From: Siphonodentalium dalli
Lineage: Eukaryota; Mollusca; Scaphopoda; Gadilida; Siphonodentaliidae
Assembly (NCBI GenBank): GCA_032622095.1
Contig: CP136064.1
Coordinates: forward strand, 182,264,209-182,328,208
Length of the DNA: 64,000 bases
Direction of reading: 5' to 3'
Shown one piece after another: positions 11,937 through 22,400 of this stretch; within the stretch, counting starts at the first letter, position 1, and each line of letters starts with the position of its first letter. The position numbers and the translations under genes were made by a program. The notes below the pieces were generated by a model. It made no database searches, was not told the origin of the DNA, and worked only from the letters and a program-made list of their open reading frames with translations.

Positions 11937-13090
11937 CTGACATCATCTCTGGCCTGAGAGTGGAGCGAAACGGTCGTGATTGCTTCGATCCTTATTAGTT
12001 CCTCTTCGGTCAGAGCGTCGGTACGAGTGATTTGAGCGGTCTGTAACCTTAATTGGAAGCAACCGCCCTCGTGCTGATGCCGGCGAGTGAGACGGTTTTG
12101 GATTAGGCTTAGTGCGACGGACAATGGAGCTAATCCCTGACGCCGCGATAGAGAGATCTCAAATTGCGGATATTGTTAGCTGGAATCTCCAGTCTAACAG
12201 AGGCTATTTGACTCTCTGCGTTGAATTCAGGACGGGAGATGCTGGAAACCAGAGATCTTCCACCTGGACCAAGACCAGCCGTACCATGAAAGTGGAGCCT
12301 CCTAAGAAAAAGACACCAGCTCGAAGGAGAAGGGACGCAGCCAGACGGGCGAAATGGAAGAAGAAGATGGGGGCGACCGTTGATCGACCGGTCACCCCTC
12401 CCCGTGTGGCTCAGCCGTCCAAAGTCATAGCCGGCGGGTCGAAGTTGTCTGAGAGACGCCCAGACGACTCGACCTGCGTGGAGACCGACAGCAGGGATTC
12501 CGTGGATCTGCCGGAGGTCCCTGCTGTCATCGTCGAGGCTAGCGGAGACAGGGACGTGGATACCACCCCAGATGTTCCTGCCGCCAGCTTCGACGTGGAA
12601 CTGGCGAACTTCGAGATGGGGTTGGATTCAACACCACCACCCCAGATCGAAGATTCGTTCACAGTTCGGGAGACGCCGAAGTACCCGGAGTCTCCATCCA
12701 GGGAGAGAAAAACACCTGACAAAATAAAGCAGCTCGATGCACTCTTCGACGATTTGAGGAGCCGGGTACTCGCAGCTACAGGAAAAAAAGAAATGTACAC
12801 CTTCACCAGAGCAGACAACGAATTGGTTAACAACGACATCGTTTATACTGAAGCAGACGCTGAGGACCCGACTGAAGTAGAAGGCAAGATCGACCAAAAT
12901 GGAATCCTCATATATCGACGGGTATATCGACAGATCAATACCAGCAGCACGAGCATCACCTCTCCCTCGGATGCCTCTTCGTCCGCACCACCACCGGCGA
13001 AGAGGCACAAGAAGAAAAAGTCAAAGAAAAGATAAAGAATCCAAACATTGCTTTTTTTTGTGTTTATCTAAATTAAAGGCCCAAAACATG
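11937..13090 (+). mobile_element. LINE copy B: 5' leader plus ORF1, no ORF2
   Basis: It begins with the same leader as copy A and continues into a complete ORF1 (12124-13035). No endonuclease or RT follows: 10-60 bp after the ORF1 stop the sequence becomes MULE transposase remnant. The element is therefore cut off on its 3' side, which is unusual for a LINE (normally 5'-truncated) and points to a later deletion or rearrangement. Confidence 0.65.
12124..13035 (+). CDS. LINE ORF1-like nucleic-acid-binding protein
   Basis: The frame starts at ATG 12124 (an upstream in-frame GTG is not used) and ends at TAA 13033-13035, 303 codons, with no internal stop. After a short N-terminal part it has a basic segment PPKKKTPARRRRDAARRAKW, a pattern common in LINE ORF1 proteins. 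An acidic, Ser/Pro-rich middle and a basic C-terminus (KRHKKKKSKKR) follow. Codon use is GC-richer than the surroundings. No zinc knuckle or RRM is obvious. Role inferred from position behind the LINE leader and from the basic motif: RNA binding in the retrotransposon particle. Confidence 0.6.
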   Translation: MELIPDAAIERSQIADIVSWNLQSNRGYLTLCVEFRTGDAGNQRSSTWTKTSRTMKVEPPKKKTPARRRRDAARRAKWKKKMGATVDRPVTPPRVAQPSKVIAGGSKLSERRPDDSTCVETDSRDSVDLPEVPAVIVEASGDRDVDTTPDVPAASFDVELANFEMGLDSTPPPQIEDSFTVRETPKYPESPSRERKTPDKIKQLDALFDDLRSRVLAATGKKEMYTFTRADNELVNNDIVYTEADAEDPTEVEGKIDQNGILIYRRVYRQINTSSTSITSPSDASSSAPPPAKRHKKKKSKKR

Positions 13091-13099
13091 AGAGGTTAA

Positions 13100-13686
13100 G
13101 GAAAGGGCCTTTCGAGAATCCCGGGGTTAGCCCCCACAAATCACATTCCCGCTGACATCATAACCACAAAGATATTCCGTTGTATCAAGTGCGGTAGCGA
13201 AGTTAGACCACGATTGCCTCCAGTGGCGAAGGGTCTTATCAGCCTCTGCGACTATGTACAACGGCAGTGGCTCGACTCAAGCACATTTTCGATCGAGGAA
13301 TGGAGTATATTCCGACATGACGTTCGGACAAATAATGATCTTGAAGGTGTGTATATTTAATTCAACATTCCAAATTCATTGATATTCAACAACATTCAAT
13401 GATCAGTAACAAACATATTGAATTCAACAATCTATAATTATAATAATTAAATAATTAGATTATTAATTAATCGCGTATTCAGAGAATTAATAATATTAAT
13501 AATTCGATTAATTAATTAAGCAATTATACTGTCATTTGTTTATTAACTCATTTGTTTTTTTCTTCAAGCTGGCATCGAAGACTAAATGTCCACGGGAGTG
13601 ACGTGACATTCTACAAGCTGGTACCGCTATTGATGCGGGAGGCATCAATTGTAGAGTTAAACGTCTTACTCTCGGGCTCCAAATAA
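13100..13686 (+). pseudogene. MULE-type transposase C-terminal remnant in two exons
   Basis: Exon 1 is open from 13100 and ends at 13350; it has HIPADIITTKIF, a CIKCG pair, LPPVAKGLISLCDYVQRQW and, at its end, WSIFRHDVRTNNDLEG. Exon 2 (13569-13686) begins WHRRLN and ends YKLVPLLMREASIVEL...SGSK, then TAA. The split motif RTNND[L/V]EG-WHxRLN is characteristic of MULE-like transposases. A donor at 13351 (GTATAT) and an acceptor at 13567-13568 (ttcttcaag) join in frame with one extra Val. The 5' domains, including the catalytic DDE part, are missing, so this is a relic. The stop lies inside the repeat beginning at 13681, so the natural C-terminus is probably lost. Confidence 0.65.
13360..13530. 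other. AT-only low-complexity tract in the MULE intron
   Basis: Dominated by 'attaat' and 'aattaa' words and a few 'attcaac' repeats; no coding signal. Confidence 0.6.
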
Positions 13687-14062
13687 AAGTGCAGACCCAA
13701 ATAATAGTGCAGGGGGGGGGGGGGATTCCCTTGAAAGTTAATAAAAGTGCAGACCCATATAATAGTGCAGGGGAAACTCTGAGCAAAACATCAACTGTTG
13801 TTAAACAAATTATTTTTATAGCAGGTCAAGTATATAGGAGTCAACATAGTATGTATCATGTGGTGTTTTGGTATGCGATATACTTGATTATTTACATGCA
13901 TAAAGTTATCAGTAAGCTCATCATTTTGATATCAGAATCATATAGAAATCTTGAGTTTCTGCTGATTTCAATTTTCATAGCCTCAAAATTAATAAATGTG
14001 CAGACCCAAATAAGCACTGTGCAGGGGGGAAATTTCCCAAGAAAATAATAAACGTGCATGCA
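13681..14062. repeat. Repeat with TAAAAGTGCAGACCCA and GTGCAGGGG words
   Basis: The word TAA(A)AGTGCAGACCC followed ~10 bp later by GTGCAGGGG occurs three times (13685, 13742, 13991). The first is followed by a run of 12 G. Spacer lengths differ, so this is a clustered dispersed repeat and not a clean tandem array. Confidence 0.5.
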
Positions 14063-14097
14063 TGTTTATTTGGAGCCCAAGAGTAGCCGTCGGCTTA

Positions 14098-14125
14098 GAG
14101 AGAGAGAGAGGAAAGAGAGAAAGCA
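14098..14125. repeat. AG-rich microsatellite
   Basis: Imperfect (AG)n run. Confidence 0.7.
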
Positions 14126-14173
14126 AGCAAAACGACCCCAAAACGACAACTTAAATAAGACATTATTCCTTGG

Positions 14174-14242
14174 GGTGAGCTGGCCCGGGGCGAGCTGGCC
14201 CAGGTGGACTGGGGCGAGCTGGCCCTGGGGCGAGTGGGCCCG
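14174..14242. repeat. GC-rich minisatellite, GGGGCGAGCTGGCCC unit
   Basis: About four imperfect 15-18 bp units of 'ggggcgagctggccc' in very AT-rich surroundings; one inverted partial copy lies at 5015-5040. Confidence 0.7.
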
Positions 14243-14654
14243 TTTCCCAGTTCACAGTATATTTTCATGTTGCAATGATATAATTGGTCATGTAATACCA
14301 AGTTCCTTCTCATGCTGCGACCTGATGTAGATGCATCACATCACAACCCACATGAGTCAATCCAGGACATCTAAATATTATATTAGAATTTATTTACTTA
14401 TAGTTACTAAAAACAGATGCAGAGGTTGAGACATGTTTCGATAGATTAGATTTGGTTCATTCTGAGTTATCCATTGGTCAATGTACGGATTTCAGTATGG
14501 GATGACACGTTAGATATATAATACATGCAGTTGAAATATTCAGACTGTTCTTTCCCCTCACCATGTAGGGCTAATCAGAGTAGGAGGAATTATACATTAA
14601 GAGTATGAAACAATAAGGAGCTTGTCCTAATCTGAATAGCCCTGTGGTGACAGA

Positions 14655-15347
14655 ACTGTTTTTTTTACTATTAGAGTACATGTCGGTAACCAGGGATGAG
14701 TACTATTCAGTGGGGGAGGTTGGTTTATGTTGCTTGTTAATGAAATATTTTTTCAGATATTTTGAGTAATTGCTATCAATTTCTATTCTGAGTTTGCAGT
14801 CAGTTGGTAGTTCATTCCACAGGCATCTGGCTCTGGTTGATATGGCATTTTTTGCTTTTTTCGTTCTTTTAAATACACAGAATAGATTTGAATTAGCTTT
14901 GGACCGTGTATTGTAATTATGGATATCATGTAGGATTGTAAATATGGATGTCAGTGATTTAGGGAGTTTCTTGTGGTGGAAATCATGTAAGATTTTAAGC
15001 AGTTGCATATTTCCAATGTCTTCAAGCAGCAATAAATTGTGTTTCTTGCATATTTCCTGGGTATTTGTTTTATTTCCATATGACAATGTTGCAATTGCTT
15101 TATTTTGTATTTTTTCAAGTTTTTGCACTGTTGTTGCACTCCAAATAGCATTACAATAGGTGAGATATGGGATAATAAGTATCGAATAAAGTGATTTCAT
15201 CGTATCCTTTGGTACAAACTCACTAACCTTACGCATGACTCCTAGGTTTCTCGATAATTTATTGATAATTGTATCCACATGTAAATCCCATGACAAAGTT
15301 TCAATATTAATTCCTAGGAATTTAGTGTTTTTAACCCTTTGGACCAA
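14655..15347 (-). mobile_element. 5'-truncated LINE fragment
   Basis: The minus-strand LINE coding end occupies 14703-15347 and an A-run (T8 on plus, ~14658-14666) marks a likely 3' end. Upstream of 15347 similarity stops abruptly at a non-coding stretch, as expected for 5' truncation on insertion. Confidence 0.65.
14703..15347 (-). pseudogene. LINE reverse transcriptase C-terminal region (CR1/L2-like)
   Basis: The frame of 214 codons begins after the catalytic region, with VKNTKFLGINIETLSWDLHV. It continues with IINKLSRNLGVMRKV, LYSILIIPYLTYCNAIW, NKAIATLSY and ends with NTRSKANSNLF and RCLWNELP. This order (KYLG..I...L.W..HV; L.YPYLTYC...W; RA..NLW) is that of the RT thumb and tail in CR1/L2-type LINEs. 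It is a different clade from the LINE at 5302-8318. No frameshift is seen, but the catalytic domain is absent. Confidence 0.75.
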
Positions 15348-15349
15348 TT

Positions 15350-16290
15350 AACTCGGAATTAGCGAGTATACGCGTATATATCAACATATTATCACTGAAA
15401 ATCAAGCCACGTAAATGCCTTTTCCTTTGTTTTTGATGGCGTATATACATGTATAAAATATGAAACGCATTCCGAAGACGAACTGAGTATTAACTATACC
15501 CGTGTTATTGTTCTGTAAAATACCTGAGAAAATATCCTGATAGGAGTTGATAAATTGGAACAGTAGCCTCGTAATCAACACGTGTGCATGTTACGGTTCT
15601 ATGTCAAGCCAATCATGCCTGTGACGGTTCTAGAAATGAGTTTTATTCCAACGATTTCTGCACTTTGGGCCGAATATTGTCTTGTGTATCTGACATTTTA
15701 AACCAGATAATGACTAGTTTATGTCATTTACATAATACAACATGTATATTAATACAAAATAAAAAAAATACCTATTATACAGGAGATTAAGTGACATTAA
15801 TTGGCAGAAACCAAATATTGAAAGTCCATAGGGGTATAATATCATAATCATGCCCGCCTATATAAACGACCAATGCTAATAGAAATATACTCTCAGGAGA
15901 TTATGAGATGTTATATTCATTTAATTAATACATGTCTGGCCCGGGCCATTGTTGAAAGATCCAGGTGGGACAATGTTTCGATGCCAGCACAAACATATTT
16001 CCTCCACGAAAGTCCCACATACAAGGGACATCTACACGTTTGTCGCCCAGACATGAACATATCTTATGAAATCTTATTCAACTGAATCATTCATTGGTTA
16101 TGGCATGGCCGGGGTATGGGTGGGGGTGGTGGAGAGAGGGGGTGGCTTGTTCAGGAAGGGGGTGATTAATTTGTGTCTGCCCCCAACTTTGGTAAAAAAA
16201 TTTAAACAGTTACAAATTTCATACCCTACACTAGATTGGTTGGAAATTTCACAGCAACAATATGGTGAAATTGTTCTCTTTGTTCCATTT
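15350..16290. other. Non-coding stretch, nothing recognised
   Basis: Only short frames; the G-rich stretch around 16090-16170 has no coding features. Confidence 0.45.
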
Positions 16291-16348
16291 TACAATGACT
16301 GAGGAAAGTCCCTCTTAACAACAATGACTGAGGAAAGCCCCTCTTTAT
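16291..16348. repeat. Two-unit tandem repeat
   Basis: 'acaatgactgaggaaag' plus 'cccctctt' occurs twice about 28 bp apart. Confidence 0.6.
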
Positions 16349-16349
16349 A

Positions 16350-17795
16350 TACATACATACATTGCAATAATAATATGTTCGTTTAAAGTGTAATTGACGC
16401 CGCGTTCATTTAAAATAATATTAACAATATTCAATTCCTATCTAATCATCAGGGCCGACCTCCCAGGTCGACTTCGCGTCAGGTCGTCTATTTTCTAGCC
16501 AATGATAGTCACATTCATGTTTGAGACAGTTGCTCGCTCTTTTTCCATGCACACAATGGTCTAGGCTTTAGCTGCATCACGACAAGTTTATTTATATAAA
16601 TTTTACATTAATCGAAGTTTCTTTCTGAAGGGTGTCGGGGGGAAAAATTTTTCATCCCACCATCCCATATGCAACATGCCATAGCTTAATGTCATCTCAG
16701 CTGAGGCCCATATGAGATCCCATAAATCTTTGTTATTATTACACTCGATAGGGCCACCGATATTGAAGGGAATGGAAAAATAATCAAATTATCAGCTAGA
16801 TGTCTCAAAAATTGCGTTTTAACTATCAAAAACTCAATGAAAATGTATAATTTCGATCATAATGAACCATCACAAACCAGTGATAGAATGACTTCCTATG
16901 TAACAGTTCCTACACAGTGACAAAAATGACTGTTTCCACACTATGGTCTGACTTTATTCAAGTGAACTATGAAAATTCAATGACCTCTTGATTGTCAGAT
17001 TCAGGTCTATTTAAAAAATTATACATTGGAATGGTTGATTATTCATCTAAATGGATATTCCGAAATATAAGCAGACAACAGATAATAGATGTCCAGAAGG
17101 GGGACATGTCTCCATTCTGAAGGTTCGCTATTCCGAAGATACGCTAATCCGAAGGTTCGGTATTCCGAAGGTTTTTGTTATTTTAAAGGTTAATCATGAT
17201 ATAATTCTGTATCTAAAGTATTGAGAGGGTTCTTTGTACCGAAGACTATTTTTATGAAGGAAATAACTTTAAATATTATAACCAATAATGTGATTTTTTT
17301 CTTCGTGGGTTTCCATAATATGTAATGTCATTACGTATGATGTTATTTCTCAATAATTTACGTCACGCAATATAATATAAATAGCTTCAATAAACGAGAT
17401 AAATAATACAAATAATAAATAAATATATAAATAAACGTGTAATACATAATAATGCATTACATGAATAATGTAAACGACACTGTTGTATAATTAATTCGAA
17501 TATAGAAAAGGATAAATTAAGTTTCTACGAAAGGGAGACTCGACTCATTTGTTGTTTGTTTCTATTTTCTCTGCCTCATAGAATAAGGTCACCTGATTTC
17601 CATTATATATAGAATTCGAAGGTTTATGGCATCACTGAATGCTACTGGTTGGCGTAAAAGCGGACAGTTGGGTTCAAAGGGTTATGGTCTCATTGTGTGC
17701 GCAAATGACTATTCCATAGTATAAATGTATAAAATTGAGCCAAGATGGCCATTTTTTCCCTCAGAGACAAATGAAGTGTCGAAAATTTAGCTATT
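16350..17795. other. Non-coding stretch with a MITE fragment
   Basis: 17015-17110 resembles the inside of the piggyBac-like MITE at 38805 ('tacattggaa', 'gaaatataagcagac', 'aacagataata'). AT-rich text follows. No coding frame supported. Confidence 0.4.
17119..17182. repeat. Minisatellite, GAAGGTTCGCTATTCC unit
   Basis: About 3.5 imperfect units of 'ccgaaggttcgctatt' with a 19-20 bp period. Confidence 0.7.
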
Positions 17796-17960
17796 TCATG
17801 GCGGGAGCTGCGCTGGTGCAGCATTAAAGACCCTGTGTCAATGCATTCTCTTATTTTTATTATATCTGTTATATATATGCAAGTCTCCCATTACAAGATA
17901 AAGGTAAATATTGTCAGGCCAATGCATTCTCTTATACATGTGAGGTACCCACTCATATAT
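17796..17960 (+). mobile_element. Partial copy of the CTCTTATATATGCGAG hairpin MITE
   Basis: It starts TCATGGCGGGAGCTGCGCTGG and has two 'caatgcattctctta' words and the 'aggtaaatattgtcaggcc' spacer, in the same order as the complete copy at 18585-18830. The right half is missing or diverged. Confidence 0.6.
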
Positions 17961-18015
17961 ATCAAACAAGAAGCTGTTGAAGTGAAAATGTCCATGTGGG
18001 ACAAAAATTATTTGA

Positions 18016-18390
18016 CAGAATGAGGTCCCCAGAGGGTGAATTTAGTGATGCTAAACTACACCGCGGGCTAGCATACCAAAGTCACCCCTTTGGTGACCTC
18101 ATCTGCTTAGGTCTCATCTTCTGGGAAGTATCTAGTCTCAAACTAACATTGTTTTTAGTAACATTTTTTCCTTCTATTCAGATTCTATATCCCCTAATTT
18201 GTAGAAGATAAAATGCATAGAGGTGACTAATGGGTGAACATCACCCAAATGGGGAACTTCAATCTGATCTTAGGTCTCCCATAGCAGTTGAGGCCTAAAC
18301 AGAATGAAGTTACCAGAGGATGAATTTGGTGATGCTAGCTCGGCATGCAGGATTTGTCTCTAAATTCACCCTCTGGGGACCTCATTCTGC
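18016..18390. mobile_element. Double-foldback module, free-standing copy
   Basis: Two hairpins (18016-18108 and 18300-18390) flank ~190 bp of spacer. Each arm is a version of GCAGAATGAGGTCCCCAGAG...AATTTAGTGATGCTA and its complement. Spacer words 'ctatatcccctaatttg' and 'gggtgaacatcaccc' are shared with the copies at 53616-54000 and 57135-57523. No protein; target duplication not seen. Confidence 0.7.
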
Positions 18391-18584
18391 AAACTTGAGA
18401 CACACTTATTTCAGGATTTGATTAAGTACAAATTTCAGTGAACATGGAATTGTACAAGTATTTTAAAACTGGGTGTCATGGAATAAACACACATAACTGC
18501 ACTTGTGTGTTAGTTACTGGCCATCAGTACACATGGCATGAGTGCGATAACGTAAGGATAACATAAGGCATGGTATGATCCCTT

Positions 18585-18830
18585 TCATGACTGGAGCTGC
18601 GCTGGTGCAGCATTGTAGATTCTGTGACATCGCATTTTCTTATCTATGCGAGTATCCCTTAGGGAGCCTCGCCTATGTAAGAGAATGCACTGGTTCACAA
18701 GTTCAAGATAAATATTGTTAGGCCAATGTATTCTCTTATATATGCGAGGCTCCCTATGGGAGACTCGCATATATAAAAGAATACATTGGCACAGGGTTTT
18801 TGCTAAATTTCAGAGGAGCTCCAGTCATGA
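18585..18830. mobile_element. MITE with 14-bp inverted ends and internal long hairpins
   Basis: Perfect terminal inverted repeats TCATGACTGGAGCT (18585-18598) and complement (18817-18830). Inside are an imperfect hairpin (~18630-18690) and a nearly perfect 69-bp hairpin (18722-18790) with arms GCCAATGTATTCTCTTATAT/complement around 'ctccctatgggag'. Target duplication not clear. Confidence 0.75.
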
Positions 18831-19082
18831 CAGCATTATTCACCAATAACACATATGTGTGGTTCATCGTTTATAGTCCACCTGGCCAACTCTTTTCAGC
18901 AGATCCTTTCATGTTATATTCTTGTCATATGTGATGAAGCTTTTATTTTAATGTTCAGGCTTCGCTATCAAATCAAAAATTTACGTATCTGACCTCAATA
19001 TCATTAAATTTACACACACATGTGGTACAGCTTAACAATGACATGGGCTGAGACGAAGGAACTACAGAAGTGTACTAATGAC

Positions 19083-19454
19083 TAGGGCTGCAACGATACT
19101 TGGTCATGATACAATACGAATCATGATACATAATCAATGATACGACATATCACAATATGCTAAATTAATGTTTCCAAATGATTACCACCTAAATTATCCG
19201 AGCCAATATGTTGATAACTGGAGGTAGAGTTCATCTTAAACTAAGTGGTGTTTATTTGTTAGCTCGATGAGACAAATACACATAATATACATGTAAACTT
19301 GAGAGAACATTGTAGGTTTTTCTCTTTTACACATGGCAATCTTCAGAAATTACTTGATTTCCATTATTGTGATACACATGACACAATACGATATGTGTAT
19401 CGGTTGAAAGTGTATCGTGATACATTGAATGCATGATGAATTGTTACAGCCCTA
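19083..19454. mobile_element. Small non-autonomous hAT element
   Basis: Ends TAGGGCTGCAAC and GTTACAGCCCTA form a 12-bp inverted repeat with one mismatch. The 8-bp flanks CTAATGAC (19075-19082) and CTAACAAC (19455-19462) agree at 6 of 8. Subterminal 'acgata' and 'tgatac' words repeat in both arms, as is usual for hAT MITEs. Confidence 0.65.
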
Positions 19455-19459
19455 CTAAC

Positions 19460-22400
19460 AACCCCAATACAAACAGGTGGGGGGGGTGTCAAGATATTTG
19501 GAGCATCCATCGGGGTAAACATGTGTGGAATAAAATAACTTCAATGTGTCGTCAGGAAGAGTTTATTTTTAGCACTATTGGGAGGGAGACCATGTGGCAA
19601 TAAAAATGGTACAAATTCTGACATTGTCTGACATTGTTGCCAATTCTGGCCAATAGACATCTAGCACTGTTTGAAAGATGATTACGGCGGTAAAAATTCA
19701 ACAAATACATAGACCAACTGTGTTATCACAATGTCTTGTAGAGGTGGATGCAACAGAGGGATATTGACAATGAATGCTCATGTATCACACTATGTTCAAT
19801 CAACTCATTTAATGCATACATAATCCTAGCGCACCCTCGAATAACAGAATTATCACACGCAGTCAAACACTCATACATTCACTAAATACTGATCAATGTT
19901 CACGCATCATACAAAAACATTCACACACATTTATGAACTCTACGACATTTAGACTCGATGATCAGACAATTGGAACAATACAGTCATATACTTTTACATG
20001 CAATTTTAATTCATTTTCACGTCTTGTACATATTAACAATCACACATACATTGTAAATACATCTGCGCTCAGATCAAGTTTAATAATTTCATTCACAAAT
20101 CATTTATCACTCAGTCTCTTAACGTTCAACATATTCAGCTTTCAAGTTCAAATTAAGAAAATTTGGTTTCAAGTTCCAAACCAGCTGGAAACTAGAACAT
20201 ATCTAAGACGATATGACAACAATTTAATCTCAAGCTGTCAAATACTGGAAAGCAACTGGTTGTTGCTATATTATTGGTTAAATAGTCAACTCGGCTCAGT
20301 CAGTTACTTACCACGTGGTAGTGACATAATCCATAGAAATATAATCAAAAGTCCACAATTATCAAAATATTAAGAGAAGTCGCAGTCCAAAACACATTTA
20401 TGAGAAGTTTTGTCTTACTGTGGCATAAACCACATTGTGTTGACAGAAGTTGGTAATAGCACACAAAAATACTGACTGCTGGGCAGAATTCGTGTTTGAT
20501 TGGCTGCGAACTCCAGCAGTAAACGATGGGAAGGATAGAGGCAGGTCAGTCAATGCACATTTATTGGTTCATATGTATGTCTATAATGAGCATGTATGCT
20601 TGTCTTCATGACAAGGCCAGTTTAAACAGACTGAAATTATTATTTTAAATTAAAAATACTTTAATACAGACTGGCATATAAAACGTAGTATACACTCATA
20701 ACAATGTACTATATTATGGTCTCCAATCTCTGCCACAGATCACTCCATTCAAATTTGGAAAATTGTTCTTTCCTAACTCTCAGAATGTCTTGCTACCCTG
20801 TTGATTCAGATATAATACGAGTTATAAATGGTGCAGGCAAGACCACAAATGACCTTGTTATTTTAAAAAAATATGGAAAATAAACGATAAATAAAAATTA
20901 CGAGGACGAGTTAATAGGTATACGGATCAATACAATTTCAATGGGAATCGCCATACTTTTTACAGAAGTCATAAGTCTAAAAATACAGAAGCTCTGCCTA
21001 TTTGAATACTGAGAGTTCAGTGGCAGTACTTTCAGAGGAGGTGCTGTTTGTTGCTTGGTGTGTGTTAAGACATAGATCACAAGCATACTGTGACTATTTG
21101 CCAATAGCAACAAGTTAAAGTCACAAGAACATGTATCTGAATATTACCTTTCGTACTCACATCAACAAAATCTTTCTTCAGAGAAGACAATCCCTCCAAA
21201 TACAAAACATTCAGCACTATCAGCTCACACAACTCTTCAACATTCAGATCTCAAAAATATACACATACAGGCAACATCTTAGTATAAAATCTTTCTCTCT
21301 ATAAAATATATCCACATTCTCAACAGGATTTCACAACAAAATACCTATCTCTCCATTATTCCATAGCACTAAGGCAGTTAAACCATTTGTGATTTGACCT
21401 GCTGCCTGAACTTCAGGTTTAAACCAAATAAAATTAGGCGAGGTCAACAAAGCATGAAATCATTTTGTCAGTTGTATAAAACTAAGTAAATTCTGATGTT
21501 TGAATTTAAATTGTATGTCTCAAAGAAGTTAGCAAACTCATGGGATAAATAACGAGATTTATAGACAACAAATTGTATACTCAACTGCAAACTACGTGTA
21601 CGTGATGACTTTACTGGAATCAGAATCCTATCAATTAATGGTCATTTTTGGCAACTACACCTACAATAACTATTATTGGACCAAGCTTGAGTAGTAAAAT
21701 GCTAATCTTCGCCAACCAAATAATTAACAGATATCCTGTTTTAGATGTACTGGTACATTTACATTATGATGTAAATCCAATTTAAGGAATGATTAAGAAC
21801 AGGTGTAACAGTTATGCTATCGAGTACATGTGTAGAATAGTGTTGAGGTAAATAAAAGCCCATCACTGATTTAACCATGTTTTCTTCGCCCTTGCCATCT
21901 TGATACTAGCAGATTCAACTCATGCCTCTCCTTGTAGAATAGTCTCCACCCAGAACTGATGAGAGGGAGTTTAACACCTGGATGTTATCTTGTATGGGTA
22001 TTAATAGTTCACGGAAACGTTTCATGTTGATTGTACTTAAAACTGTACCATGCTCATAGATATTCACAAACTTCCAAGTCCACCAAGTAACAGAAAATTA
22101 ATGTTTTCTCATATTTTTGGGAAATCTTGTTACTTGTATATCAATGCGTGATTCGTAAAATATAAATAATATATTTGGCGACCATAACTTAACTTATTTC
22201 TCATTGTGTCATTATTTTGTCAATTATTAGTATGTTACTACAAAAATTGCCATTCCACCTTATTCCACACATTATTACATACCTGTTGATGTATTCTTGA
22301 TTCTAGCCTGTGTGGTAAAGTTCAACAGTTTGCTCAATGACTGGAGACGCATGATATAATTACGTTACTACAGTTGACAACTAGAAATTTAGAAGTTTTT

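Noticed and set aside
8466-12163. Direct repeats at 8466 and 11937 read as LTRs
   Set aside because: No TG..CA ends, no flanking duplication, and the RT between them is LINE-type; two LINE 5' leaders explain them better.
17119-17182. CRISPR-like short repeats
   Set aside because: A eukaryotic minisatellite with no distinct spacers; the period equals the unit.
19933-20373. 146-codon plus-strand frame
   Set aside because: Low-complexity Ser/Leu/Asn/Ile composition, no family resemblance, no splice or poly(A) context.
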